Assembly: GCA_903842475.1 (NCBI GenBank)
Contig: CAIMMA010000138.1
Coordinates: 1 to 22,219 of the forward strand
Direction of reading: 5' to 3'
Length of the DNA stretch: 22,219 nt
Origin: an uncultured bacterium
GTDB taxonomy: Bacteria; Desulfobacterota; Desulfobulbia; Desulfobulbales; Desulfobulbaceae
Shown piece after piece: positions 14,503-22,219 of the stretch (position 1 is the stretch's first letter; each line of letters begins with the position of its first letter). Under the pieces are notes generated by a model. That model did not search any database. It was not told the DNA's origin and saw only the letters and a list, made by a program, of their open reading frames with translations. The translations under genes were made by a program, and so were the position numbers.

Positions 14503-17500
14503 ATGCATCTTTCTTATCCTCCCGAATTGCCGGTCAGCGAACGGCGGGACGAAATCATCAATGCCATCCGCGACCACCAGGTATTGATCATCATCGGCGA
14601 CACCGGCAGCGGCAAGACCACCCAGTTGCCCAAGATGTGCCTGGAGGCCGGCCGGGGCGCAAACGGCATCATCGGCTGCACCCAGCCCCGGCGGATCGCC
14701 GCCCTGTCGGTGGCCGACCGGGTGGCCGAAGAAATCCGGGATCCGGCCAGGGTCGGCTATAAAATCCGCTTCCACGACCAGACCTCGAAAGACACCCTGA
14801 TCAAATTCATGACCGACGGGGTGCTGCTCGCCGAGACCCGCCAGGACCGGAACCTGCGCCAGTACGACACCCTGATCGTCGACGAGGCCCACGAACGCAG
14901 CCTCAACATCGACTTTCTGCTCGGCTACCTGAAGAATCTGCTTCCCTCCCGGCCCGACCTGAAACTGATCATCTCCTCGGCCACCATCGACGCCGAAAAA
15001 TTCAGCCGCCATTTCGGCACCGCGCCGGTCATCTCGGTCTCCGGCCGCACCTATCCGATCACCACCTTGTATCGCGCCCTTGAGGAAGAGGAGGAAGAGG
15101 AAATCTCCTATGTCGACCAGGCCATTGCCGCCATCGACGAACTGGCCATGCTGCCGCAGGGCGGTGACATCCTGGTCTTCATGCCCACCGAACGCGATAT
15201 CACCGACACCCTCGACGGGCTCCAGCACTTCGCCGACAGCCACCTGCTGCTGCCGCTTTTCGGCCGGCTGCCGGCCGCGGACCAGCGTAAAATTTTTAAA
15301 TCTTCGCCCCGCCGCAAGATCATCGTCGCCACCAATGTGGCCGAAACTTCGGTCACCGTGCCGGGAATCCGCTACGTGGTCGATACCGGGCTCGCCCGCA
15401 TCGCCCGCTACAATCCGCGCACCGGCACCACCAGCCTCAAGGTGAGTCGGGTCTCCCAGGCCAGCTGCCAGCAGCGCCGAGGCCGCTGCGGCCGCACCGG
15501 TCCGGGCACCTGCATTCGCCTGTACAGCGAAGAAGATTTCCAGAGTCGCGAGGACTTTACTGTCCCGGAAATCCAGCGCGCCAATCTGGCCGAGGTCATC
15601 CTCCAGATGATCAACCTTAAGCTGGGCGACCCCGCCAAGTTTCCCTTTATTGACGCCCCGCCGGCCACCGCCATCCGCGAAGGGTATCGACTGTTAAAAG
15701 AACTGGGGGCCATTGTCGGCGATCATCAGCTCACCGCCAACGGCCGCCTGATGGCCCGGCTGCCCCTGGATCCCCGCATTTCCAGAATCATCATCGAAAG
15801 CGGCCCGCTGGGCTCGATCCGGGAGATCACCATCCTGGCGGCGGCCCTCTCCATCCAGGATCCGCGGGTCCGGCCGCCGGACAAGGAACACAAGGCCGAT
15901 GAAGTCCACCGCCAGTTCCTCGATAAAAAATCCGACTTCCAGACCCTGCTCAACATCTGGAACAGCTTTTATGTGCCCGGCGAGGCTGCCCCGTCCAAAT
16001 CCAGCCTGTCGCGCTTCTGCAAGGCCCACTTCCTCTCCTGGCAGCGGATGCGCGAATGGATGGACGTGCACGAGCAGATCAGCCGACAGCTCCGGGAGAG
16101 CAAAAGCTTCCACCTCAACACCGAGCCGGCGGGCTACGAGGCCATCCACATCGCCCTGACCAGCGGATTTTTACGCAACATCTGCCAGAAAAAGGAGAAA
16201 AACGCCTACCTCTCCGCCGGCAACAAGGAGGTGGTCCTCTTTCCCGGCTCCGGCCTCTACGGCAAGGGGCCGCAGTGGGCGGTGGCCAGCGAATTCGTCG
16301 AAACCACCCAGCTGTTCGCCCGCACGCTGGCGGCCATCGAGGTCGACTGGCTGGAACGGCTGGGCGGCGAACTCTGCAAACGGTCGTGGTCGGATCCGCA
16401 CTGGGAAAAAAAGAGCGGCAAGGTCCTGGCGTTTGAACGGGTCAGCCTGTTCGGCCTGCAGATCGTCGCCGGCCGCAAGGTCGAATACGGGCGGATCAAC
16501 GAGAAGACCCTGCAGGAGGCCCGCGATATTTTTATTCGCGCGGCCCTGATCGACCAGCAGCTGGGCGGCCAGTACCCCTTCCTCGAGCACAACGCCGCCC
16601 TGGTGGCACGGTTTCAGGAAATGGAGGAACGGTTCCGCCGCCGCGACATCGTGGTCGACGAGGAGGTGCTCTACCAGTTCTACGATGCCCGCCTGGGCCC
16701 GGTCTATGACCGCTTCACCCTTAACCGGATGCTGCGGGCTAAAAAAAACGACCGCTTTCTTCGGATGAGCGAGGAGGATATCTGCCTGGCCGTACCGGAC
16801 AGCGAGGAAATGTATCGTTTCCCCGCCACGGTTCGCGCCGGCGAGCTCGAGCTCGAACTCCGCTATCAGTTTACCCCCGGCGATCCGGCGGACGGCGTCA
16901 CCGTCTCCATCCCCCGCCACCTGCTGCCCCACATCAACCCGCAGGTCTTTGAATGGCTGGTGCCCGGACTGCTCCCGGAAAAACTGCTGCTGCTCTGCAA
17001 GCGGCTGCCTAAGCAGCTGCGCCGCCGGCTGGTGCCCCTGCCCGATGCGGTCGACCGGATCATGGACGGATTATCGCTGTACAAGGGCTCACTCTACCAG
17101 GAGATGGAACGCGCCCTCCTGCGCGCCTACCAGGTGGCGGTGCAGCGCAGCGACTGGCAGGCCGACACCCTGCCGCCCCATCTGCGGATGCGTTTTCTGC
17201 TCGTGGATGAACACCAGGCCACCATAACCGCCAGCCGCTCCTTTGGAGAACTCCTCCAGTATGAAGAAACCGTCAGCAGCCGCAAAGCGATCTCCGGGCG
17301 GCTCGACCTGCCGCCGGACCGGGAAGTCGGCCCGGAGGATCTGGACACCATCGAACGCAAGCTGCCGCTGACCGATCAGAGCGGCCGGGTGATCGGTCTT
17401 TTTTTCCCGGCGCTCAAGGTGGACGAACTGCGCAACCGGGTGCAAGTGCACTATGTGGACAACGAGGCCCAGAGCAAACGGCAGAACCGGCTGGGGCTGC

Positions 17501-18243
17501 AATGGCTCTATGGCCAAGCCTTTGCCAAGGAGATGACGGCGATCCGCAAACTATGCAAAACCGCACTCACCAGCCATTCGGCTTCCTGGCTGATCCTGGG
17601 AGCCAAAATCCCGGCGGCCGAACTGCGCACCGGCCTCCAGGCCTTCCTGCTTGACGCGGTCTTTGCCACCGCCGAGGGCGACCTCCCTTCGAGCGACCGG
17701 TTCCGTGAAGTCATTGCGCAAGCCAGCGAACAGGGCGTTCTGCGCACCGTCACCGCACTGCTCGACCAGGTGCTTGTAACCCTGCAGCAGCGGCGCGCGA
17801 TTAAAACCAAGATCGCCGAGTGGGCGTCACGGGCAAAAGCCAACCGCAATTACCAGGAAGAGCGGCACCGTGCATACCTGGCCGCCCTGGAGCAGATCGT
17901 GCCCGAAACCTTTCTCCAGACCCTGCGGGCCGAACAGCTGTCCCATAAGCCCCGGTATCTCCAGGCTCTCGGCCTGCGTATCGAACGCGCCGAGCATGCA
18001 CCGCTGAAGGACAGCAAAAAGGCCGAACGGCTGGCCGCCCCGCTGGCCCGGCTGCAGCAGCTCAAGCATTTCAACAATCCTTCCCCGGACTGCCGGGCGT
18101 GCCAGCTGGAATATTGCGAAATGCTCGAAGAATTCAGGGTTTCGATCTTCGCCCCGGAGCTGGGAACCGCCTACCCGGTATCGGAACAGCGCCTGCTGCA
18201 AAAATGGCAGGAGATTGAAGCGGTTTGCCGCCGGGTCGAATAA
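14503..18243 (+). CDS. hrpA: ATP-dependent RNA helicase HrpA (DEAH box)
   Basis: A large DEAH/RHA helicase of 1246 residues from the ATG at 14503. The domain order is RecA1 with Walker A GDTGSGKTT (32-40), TQPRRIAA, DEAH (127-130) and SSATIDAEKF; RecA2 with TNVAETSVTVPGIRYVVDTG and QQRRGRCGR; HA2; OB-fold; and the long HrpA-specific C-terminal region. E. coli HrpA acts on collided ribosomes, and this length is close to its 1300. The frame is open back to a GTG at 14401 and an ATG at 14404, but those 34 extra residues do not resemble HrpA. LSYPPELPVS at the chosen start aligns with the E. coli YPDNLPVS segment. No start has a strong Shine-Dalgarno. A run of seven Glu codons (15082-15102) follows the RecA1 domain. 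Confidence 0.95.
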   Translation: MHLSYPPELPVSERRDEIINAIRDHQVLIIIGDTGSGKTTQLPKMCLEAGRGANGIIGCTQPRRIAALSVADRVAEEIRDPARVGYKIRFHDQTSKDTLIKFMTDGVLLAETRQDRNLRQYDTLIVDEAHERSLNIDFLLGYLKNLLPSRPDLKLIISSATIDAEKFSRHFGTAPVISVSGRTYPITTLYRALEEEEEEEISYVDQAIAAIDELAMLPQGGDILVFMPTERDITDTLDGLQHFADSHLLLPLFGRLPAADQRKIFKSSPRRKIIVATNVAETSVTVPGIRYVVDTGLARIARYNPRTGTTSLKVSRVSQASCQQRRGRCGRTGPGTCIRLYSEEDFQSREDFTVPEIQRANLAEVILQMINLKLGDPAKFPFIDAPPATAIREGYRLLKELGAIVGDHQLTANGRLMARLPLDPRISRIIIESGPLGSIREITILAAALSIQDPRVRPPDKEHKADEVHRQFLDKKSDFQTLLNIWNSFYVPGEAAPSKSSLSRFCKAHFLSWQRMREWMDVHEQISRQLRESKSFHLNTEPAGYEAIHIALTSGFLRNICQKKEKNAYLSAGNKEVVLFPGSGLYGKGPQWAVASEFVETTQLFARTLAAIEVDWLERLGGELCKRSWSDPHWEKKSGKVLAFERVSLFGLQIVAGRKVEYGRINEKTLQEARDIFIRAALIDQQLGGQYPFLEHNAALVARFQEMEERFRRRDIVVDEEVLYQFYDARLGPVYDRFTLNRMLRAKKNDRFLRMSEEDICLAVPDSEEMYRFPATVRAGELELELRYQFTPGDPADGVTVSIPRHLLPHINPQVFEWLVPGLLPEKLLLLCKRLPKQLRRRLVPLPDAVDRIMDGLSLYKGSLYQEMERALLRAYQVAVQRSDWQADTLPPHLRMRFLLVDEHQATITASRSFGELLQYEETVSSRKAISGRLDLPPDREVGPEDLDTIERKLPLTDQSGRVIGLFFPALKVDELRNRVQVHYVDNEAQSKRQNRLGLQWLYGQAFAKEMTAIRKLCKTALTSHSASWLILGAKIPAAELRTGLQAFLLDAVFATAEGDLPSSDRFREVIAQASEQGVLRTVTALLDQVLVTLQQRRAIKTKIAEWASRAKANRNYQEERHRAYLAALEQIVPETFLQTLRAEQLSHKPRYLQALGLRIERAEHAPLKDSKKAERLAAPLARLQQLKHFNNPSPDCRACQLEYCEMLEEFRVSIFAPELGTAYPVSEQRLLQKWQEIEAVCRRVE

Positions 18244-18276
18244 CCCTTCAGCCGAGGCAACCGCCCCCCTCACGCC

Positions 18277-19179
18277 TTATTTGATAAAGGTGCCGTTGGC
18301 GTATTCTTCAAAAGCAATTCGCAGTTCCTCCTGGGTGTTCATGACGATCGGCCCCTGCCAGGCCACCGGTTCCTGGAGCGGTTTGCCGGAAACCAGCAGA
18401 AAACGGACGGGGCTGTCCGTGGTTGTCACCTGCACCGCATCGCCGGCATGCGCAAACAGAATGACCGTCTCGGTCCCGCAGGCGCACCGACGCTCCAGGT
18501 CGGTCCAGCCCTGCCCCACCACCTCATACGCATAGGCATCCCGGCCGTCATCGAAATACGCTTCTCCTTCCAGCACATAGGCAAAGGCGGTATGCCCGGC
18601 CTGGAGCACCTGGGTGAAAACGGTTCCTGCCGGCACCTCCACATCCAGCATCAACGGCTCGATAACGATATCCCGAACCGGACCGCGCACCCCGGCAACC
18701 TCACCGGCAATCACCTTGACCCTGATCCCCTTGTCCAGATTGACCTCGGGGATATCGGCGGCTTTAACGTCGCGATACCTGGGCGCCATCATTTTCCGGT
18801 CCGCCGGGAGATTGGCCCAGAACTGAAAGCCCCACATGGTGCCGGTGGGACTGAGCTGCGGCATTTCCTGATGGACGATGCCGCTGCCGGCGGTCATCCA
18901 TTGGACGTCGCCGGCACCGATCACCCCTTGATTGCCCATGCTGTCGCCATGTTCGACCAGTCCCTCGAGCACATAGGTGATGGTTTCGATCCCCCGATGG
19001 GGATGCCAGGGAAAACCGGCAAGATACTCTTCCGGGTTACTGGTATGGAAATCGTCCAGCATCAGGAACGGATCGAACTGGGGCACATGGAAATAACCGA
19101 ACCCCCGCTTGAGATGCACACCGGCCCCTTCGATCGTAGGCCGGCTCTTAAAGACCTTCGCTATTCGTCTTGTGGTCAT
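18277..19179 (-). CDS. Pirin family protein
   Basis: A 300-residue bicupin. The metal site is conserved: H59 and H61 in FPWHPHRGIETITYVLEG, and H103 and E105 in GSGIVHQEMP. The second cupin (about 190-300) is degenerate, as in other pirins. Bacterial pirins can act as quercetin 2,3-dioxygenases and human pirin is a redox-sensing transcription cofactor; the substrate here is unknown. AAGGAG eight bases before the ATG supports the start, and it lies 15 bases after the selenoprotein stop, so the two are one operon. It converges on hrpA across 33 bases with no visible terminator. Confidence 0.95.
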   Translation of the reverse strand: MTTRRIAKVFKSRPTIEGAGVHLKRGFGYFHVPQFDPFLMLDDFHTSNPEEYLAGFPWHPHRGIETITYVLEGLVEHGDSMGNQGVIGAGDVQWMTAGSGIVHQEMPQLSPTGTMWGFQFWANLPADRKMMAPRYRDVKAADIPEVNLDKGIRVKVIAGEVAGVRGPVRDIVIEPLMLDVEVPAGTVFTQVLQAGHTAFAYVLEGEAYFDDGRDAYAYEVVGQGWTDLERRCACGTETVILFAHAGDAVQVTTTDSPVRFLLVSGKPLQEPVAWQGPIVMNTQEELRIAFEEYANGTFIK

Positions 19180-19194
19180 GCCCGCTCTCCTTCT

Positions 19195-19767
19195 TTATTT
19201 TTTCAACAATCTGTAAGGGTCCGCTCTGAGCAACCAGGGGCTGTCCGGGTATTCATCCGCCAGATGGTCATAGATATGGATCAGGTTGGTCACCTCACGG
19301 GTCTCGATATACCGTGACACCCCATTGAGGTACACGGCCTCCGGGGCCTGGCTGCTGAGGGGATAATCAACAAGAATGCTTTCGAAACAGGCACAGGCCG
19401 CAACCCGGTCGGGACGATTGAATTTGGCCTTGCCCATTCCCAAAAGCAGCGAGGGAATCAGTTCGTCCGGCGGATAGAAACCGAGGGTTCGAGCATGTTC
19501 GACGCCTTCGCCATCCAGGATGAGCAGGGTCGGTGTCCATTTGATTCTGTATCGGGACCCCAGACTTTTATCCGCTGCCGGCAGACGCAGGGGTATGAGC
19601 GTAGTGTTGATAAAGGATATGACGGCTGGATCAAGGTACGCGACCGCGTCCATTTGTTTGCAGCCAATTCAGCCAGGGTTGAAAAAATCGGCAAAGACCA
19701 GCGTATTGGCAGCCTTGGCCTTGGTCAGCCCTTCCTCAAGCGAGGTGATCCAATTGATCTGATGCAT
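19195..19767 (-). CDS. Thioredoxin-fold selenoprotein (UGA read as selenocysteine, UxxC motif)
   Basis: The frame opens at ATG 19767, behind AAGGAG at ideal six-base spacing, as MHQINWITSLEEGLTKAKA, then LVFADFFNPG. Codon 33 is TGA (19671-19669), followed without a frame change by IGCKQMDAVAYLDPAV. Reading the TGA as Sec gives U33-I-G-C36, exactly where thioredoxin-like proteins carry CxxC, at the end of the first beta strand. The fold continues with IKWTPTLLILDGEG, where P79 is the cis-proline, and a C-terminal TPR-like part (about 110-180). The total is 190 residues including Sec. The ATG at 19653 (M39), where a conventional call would begin, lies after the active site and lacks a Shine-Dalgarno. 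A SECIS-like hairpin follows the TGA. The likely role is a cytoplasmic thiol-disulfide or peroxide reaction (no signal peptide); the partner is unknown. The pirin gene follows in the same operon. The alternative is a nonsense mutation. Confidence 0.85.
19632..19656 (-). promoter_or_regulatory. Bacterial SECIS-like hairpin
   Basis: On the minus strand, starting 12 bases after the TGA, the RNA can pair CAA-(AU bulge)-GG-ACGC with GCGU-(A bulge)-CC-UUG, leaving the apical loop GGUC. The GGU falls at positions 27-29 counted from the U of UGA. Known bacterial SECIS elements place the apical loop about 16-37 bases after UGA and have a G among the first two loop bases. E. coli fdhF also has GGUC in this place. 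The fold was drawn by eye and not computed. Confidence 0.7.
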
Positions 19768-19773
19768 GATGGT

Positions 19774-19779
19774 CTCCTT
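19774..19779 (-). promoter_or_regulatory. Shine-Dalgarno that fixes the selenoprotein start
   Basis: AAGGAG on the minus strand, six bases before the ATG at 19767. It is the best ribosome binding site in this region and places translation initiation upstream of the in-frame TGA. Confidence 0.85.
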
Positions 19780-19820
19780 TGTGTCCCTTGATTATCAGTT
19801 GTCACGCCTTCCCCCATCCT

Positions 19821-19869
19821 GAAAAATGGGTATCCGGACAAGTTGCCCTATAAACGTAATCCATTTTTC
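19821..19869. repeat. Perfect 9-base inverted repeat upstream of the selenoprotein gene
   Basis: GAAAAATGG (19821-19829) and CCATTTTTC (19861-19869) are exact complements around 31 bases. They lie 54-102 bases upstream of the selenoprotein ATG. No T-tract lies outside the arms in a terminator position. It could be a regulator site, a leader hairpin or the remnant of a small mobile element. The rest of the 369-base gap 19768-20136 shows no convincing gene; an open frame at 19826-20035 (plus) has no ribosome binding site or recognisable features. Confidence 0.4.
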
Positions 19870-20016
19870 GGTGCAGGCAAAGGCCTCCGTACGCACCCGG
19901 CTGTTACGCTTTACGGCCCATCCAGGCGGTTTCGATCAGGCACTCCAATGGCATGATCCCACGCAAGCCCATGGCCCAAGACATCGCATTCCGCTTCCCC
20001 TCTTCGCCTGTTCTGG

Positions 20017-20058
20017 AATCTTGATGAAATCTTGATATCTTCCGGGGGTATCTTGACA
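20017..20058 (+). promoter_or_regulatory. Phased ATCTTGA repeats and -35 hexamer upstream of kup
   Basis: ATCTTGA occurs at 20018-20024, 20029-20035 and 20050-20056, offsets of 11 and 21 bases, so all copies face the same side of the helix. The last copy runs into a perfect -35 TTGACA (20053-20058). The -10 region at 16-18 bases (CATGCTAC) is poor. Adjacent 11-base direct repeats next to a promoter are typical of OmpR/PhoB-family response regulators. The regulator is not identifiable here. Confidence 0.4.
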
Positions 20059-20136
20059 CCTTCTTTAGGTTAAACATGCTACCTTCTCTAAAAATTAATC
20101 AACGCCTTCCCCCCCGGCCTCTTGCCTGAATTCTCA

Positions 20137-22083
20137 ATGAAAATTTCACCCATAGAAACCATACCCTTGTTCCCTAAACCTTCGGCCCGACAGGAGAGCG
20201 CGGAAACCACGCAACCCTCCAAAAAAGATCTCTCGCTCCTGGCCATCGCCGCCCTGGGAATCATCTACGGCGATATCGGTACCAGTCCGCTCTACACCAT
20301 CAAGGAATGTTTTTCCGGTGTCCACGGGGTGACGCCCACCCGCGAAAACATTCTCGGCATATTATCCCTGGTTTTCTGGTCACTGATGCTGGTGGTCGGC
20401 ATGAAGTATGTCGTGTTCATCATGCGGGCCGACAACAAGGGGGAAGGGGGCATTTTTTCGCTGCTTTCCATGCTGCAGAGCAGGTTGCAAACCGACCGGA
20501 AATTGTGGACCGCCCTTACCTTCCTCGCCGCCTTGGGAGCGGCCCTGCTCTATGGCGACGGGGTGATCACCCCGGCTATCTCCGTGCTCTCGGCCATCGA
20601 AGGCCTTAACATGGCCACGGATGCGGCCGCCGATTATGTGGTCCCGCTCACCTGCCTGGTACTGGTGAGTCTCTTTGTCATCCAGCGGCACGGAACAGCG
20701 GTCATCGGCAGAATGTTCGGCCCCATCATGGTGGTCTGGTTTTTGGTGCTCGGCTTGCTCGGGCTGCGGTCCATCCTCGACAATCCCGACATCCTTGCCG
20801 CGCTCAATCCCTGGCAGGCAGTCAACTTCTTTGCCCTCAACCATTTCCATGGTTTTGTGGTTCTGGGAGGGGTGGTGTTGTGTATTACCGGCGGCGAAGC
20901 CCTGTATGCCGACATGGGCCATTTCGGGCGCGCCCCTATTCGTTTGACCTGGTACGGTATTGTTCTCCCCGGCCTGGTTCTCAATTACTACGGACAAGGT
21001 GCGCTCCTGTTACAGAACCCCGAACTGATCAGCGTCAATCCCTTCTACGCTCTGGTTCCCAAATCAATGCTCTATCCCATGGTGGCCCTGGCGACCATGG
21101 CCACTATTATCGCCTCACAGGCCATGATTTCCGGGGTGTATTCGCTTACCCAGCAGGCCATTCAACTCGGCTTCACACCGCGCATGCATATCATCCACAC
21201 CTCCGAGCGGGCGAAAGGCCAGATCTATATGCCGACGGTCAACTGGATGCTGATGCTCGCCTGTCTGTCGCTGGTACTCGCCTTTAAGGAATCCACCCGG
21301 CTTGCCGCGGCGTATGGCATTGCGGTGACGGCCACCATGGCGATTACCTCTTATATGTATTTCAAAGTCACCTCGATAAGGTGGCAATGGCCGCGGTGGC
21401 AAAGCGCCATCCTCTTGGGCCTCTTCCTCTTTTTCGATTGTTCCTTCCTGGGCGCCAACCTGCTCAAGATCGCCGACGGCGGCTGGATCACGCTCTGCAT
21501 CGCAGCCGGTATCCTGATTGCCATGATCACCTGGCGCGACGGCCGGGCTATCCTGGCCAAACACTACGGCCTGATGAAAATCCCGGCCGATATTTTTCTG
21601 GAAGATCTCGCGGCGTACAATCCGCAGCGAATTAAGGGCACGGCCGTGTTCATGTCTATTAGCCCGGAGGGTATCCCGCATACCCTGCTCCATCACTTTA
21701 AACATAATGAGGCGCTGCATGAGCGGATCCTGCTGCTTTCCATCCTCTCGACGGAAACACCTACCGTTGACCCGGAAGACCGCATAGGCATAGAGCATCT
21801 CCAACAAGGATTTTATCGAATCAAAGCAATGTACGGTTTTATGGAAACGCCGGACATCACCGAGATCCTTGCATCGGTTGCCGACAAGGGATTGCCCGTC
21901 GATATCTACTCCACCTCTTTTTATCTTGGCCGCGAAACCATGTCCGCCACAGGCCCGGCCCCCATGGCCCAGTGGCGCAAGCATCTTTTCATCTATATGT
22001 CGAGAAATGCCTGGAATGCCACCGGCTTTTTCAAACTGCCGCCGGATCGGGTGGTTGAATTGGGTATTCATGTGGAATTGTGA
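20137..22083 (+). CDS. kup: Low-affinity potassium transporter Kup
   Basis: A 648-residue KUP/HAK/KT-family K+/H+ symporter in the inner membrane. The family signature GIIYGDIGTSPLYTIKE is at 41-57. The conserved RADNKGEGGIFSLLSM loop, YGDGVITPAISVLSAIEG, a run of about twelve hydrophobic segments to about residue 460, and a cytoplasmic C-terminal domain ending GIHVEL all fit. The length is slightly above E. coli Kup (622) because of a hydrophilic N terminus of about 30 residues. The ATG at 20137 is chosen; a TTG at 20122 is in frame. Neither has a recognisable Shine-Dalgarno, so translation may be weak or the leader unusual. It is transcribed away from the selenoprotein-pirin unit. Confidence 0.96.
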   Translation: MKISPIETIPLFPKPSARQESAETTQPSKKDLSLLAIAALGIIYGDIGTSPLYTIKECFSGVHGVTPTRENILGILSLVFWSLMLVVGMKYVVFIMRADNKGEGGIFSLLSMLQSRLQTDRKLWTALTFLAALGAALLYGDGVITPAISVLSAIEGLNMATDAAADYVVPLTCLVLVSLFVIQRHGTAVIGRMFGPIMVVWFLVLGLLGLRSILDNPDILAALNPWQAVNFFALNHFHGFVVLGGVVLCITGGEALYADMGHFGRAPIRLTWYGIVLPGLVLNYYGQGALLLQNPELISVNPFYALVPKSMLYPMVALATMATIIASQAMISGVYSLTQQAIQLGFTPRMHIIHTSERAKGQIYMPTVNWMLMLACLSLVLAFKESTRLAAAYGIAVTATMAITSYMYFKVTSIRWQWPRWQSAILLGLFLFFDCSFLGANLLKIADGGWITLCIAAGILIAMITWRDGRAILAKHYGLMKIPADIFLEDLAAYNPQRIKGTAVFMSISPEGIPHTLLHHFKHNEALHERILLLSILSTETPTVDPEDRIGIEHLQQGFYRIKAMYGFMETPDITEILASVADKGLPVDIYSTSFYLGRETMSATGPAPMAQWRKHLFIYMSRNAWNATGFFKLPPDRVVELGIHVEL

Positions 22084-22167
22084 CACATATCGCCACATGA
22101 TTTCCACCAAGAGTCCTTCCACGGATACCCACCGGGATTACCCAATACACTTCATCAAACCCTCCTC

Positions 22168-22195
22168 GTAGGACAAGTAGCATCCCACCTTTTTT
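22168..22195 (+). terminator. Weak possible terminator after kup
   Basis: GTAGGA (22168-22173) and TCCCAC (22183-22188) pair at five of six positions around a nine-base loop, followed by CT-rich sequence with six T (22190-22195). It lies 85 bases past the kup stop. The stem is short and has a mismatch. Nothing else is visible in 22084-22219. Confidence 0.3.
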
Positions 22196-22219
22196 CATGC
22201 GCTCGGCATTGCCCCGATC

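Noticed and set aside
15082..15102. Purine tract encoding seven Glu codons in hrpA
   Set aside because: It is an in-frame acidic loop in an otherwise normal HrpA; it shows no sign of expansion beyond a short coding microsatellite.
19195..19653. Starting the thioredoxin-like gene at the ATG at 19653
   Set aside because: This start has no ribosome binding site and removes the first strand and the active site. The upstream frame has an ideal Shine-Dalgarno and needs only Sec decoding of one TGA.
19826..20035. 69-codon plus-strand frame upstream of kup
   Set aside because: No Shine-Dalgarno, no recognisable sequence features, and it overlaps an inverted repeat and the repeats of the kup promoter region.
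1..22219. CRISPR arrays, tRNA/rRNA genes, transposases, integrases, phage genes
   Set aside because: None seen on either strand; all long frames are accounted for by recognised housekeeping or regulatory genes or are shadows of them.

Overview
The window looks like chromosomal DNA from a Gram-negative, GC-rich bacterium, most likely a deltaproteobacterium (Desulfobacterota, for example a Desulfobulbaceae relative). The evidence is two heptose/LPS-core genes, a sensor kinase and periplasmic metal-binding protein of the Zra type with sigma-54-like promoters, and one gene that reads best as a UGA-encoded selenoprotein. The taxonomic assignment is inference from gene content. No rRNA, tRNA, CRISPR array, insertion sequence or prophage gene is visible.

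Layout: (1) 1-1755, minus: 5' part of a RecQ helicase with an N-terminal DnaQ-like exonuclease, cut by the window edge. (2) 1972-7178, minus: a run transcribed as ykgJ-like, rlmH (frameshifted), tsaE, YcaO-TPR, waaF, gmhB. It mixes RNA modification (RlmH on 23S rRNA, TsaE for tRNA t6A, a YcaO enzyme) with LPS inner-core heptose synthesis (WaaF, GmhB). Several junctions overlap or abut, indicating translational coupling. (3) 7247-8171: algH/yqgE (minus) diverging from a small conserved-looking 61-residue ORF (plus). (4) 8172-10807: a ZraS-like kinase without an adjacent response regulator, diverging from a ZraP-like Met-rich periplasmic protein. The 326-base spacer carries two sigma-54-like elements and possible enhancer sites. 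(5) 10940-14368, minus: galU then priA. (6) 14503-18243, plus: hrpA RNA helicase. (7) 18277-19767, minus: a thioredoxin-fold selenoprotein followed by a pirin. (8) 20137-22083, plus: the Kup potassium transporter, with phased direct repeats upstream.

The most notable observation is at 19195-19767. A strong Shine-Dalgarno and ATG open a thioredoxin-like frame. It reaches an in-frame TGA exactly where the first catalytic cysteine of a CxxC motif belongs (giving UxxC), and continues in the same frame to the end of the domain. A hairpin with a GGUC apical loop follows the TGA at the spacing expected of a bacterial SECIS element. Ordinary gene calling would start this gene 38 codons late and lose the active site.

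Other points worth a second look are the rlmH frameshift in a G4A4 run, the YcaO-TPR protein embedded among translation and LPS genes, the orphan Zra-type kinase with Met/His-rich periplasmic segments, and a rho-independent terminator that ends six bases before the ykgJ start codon.
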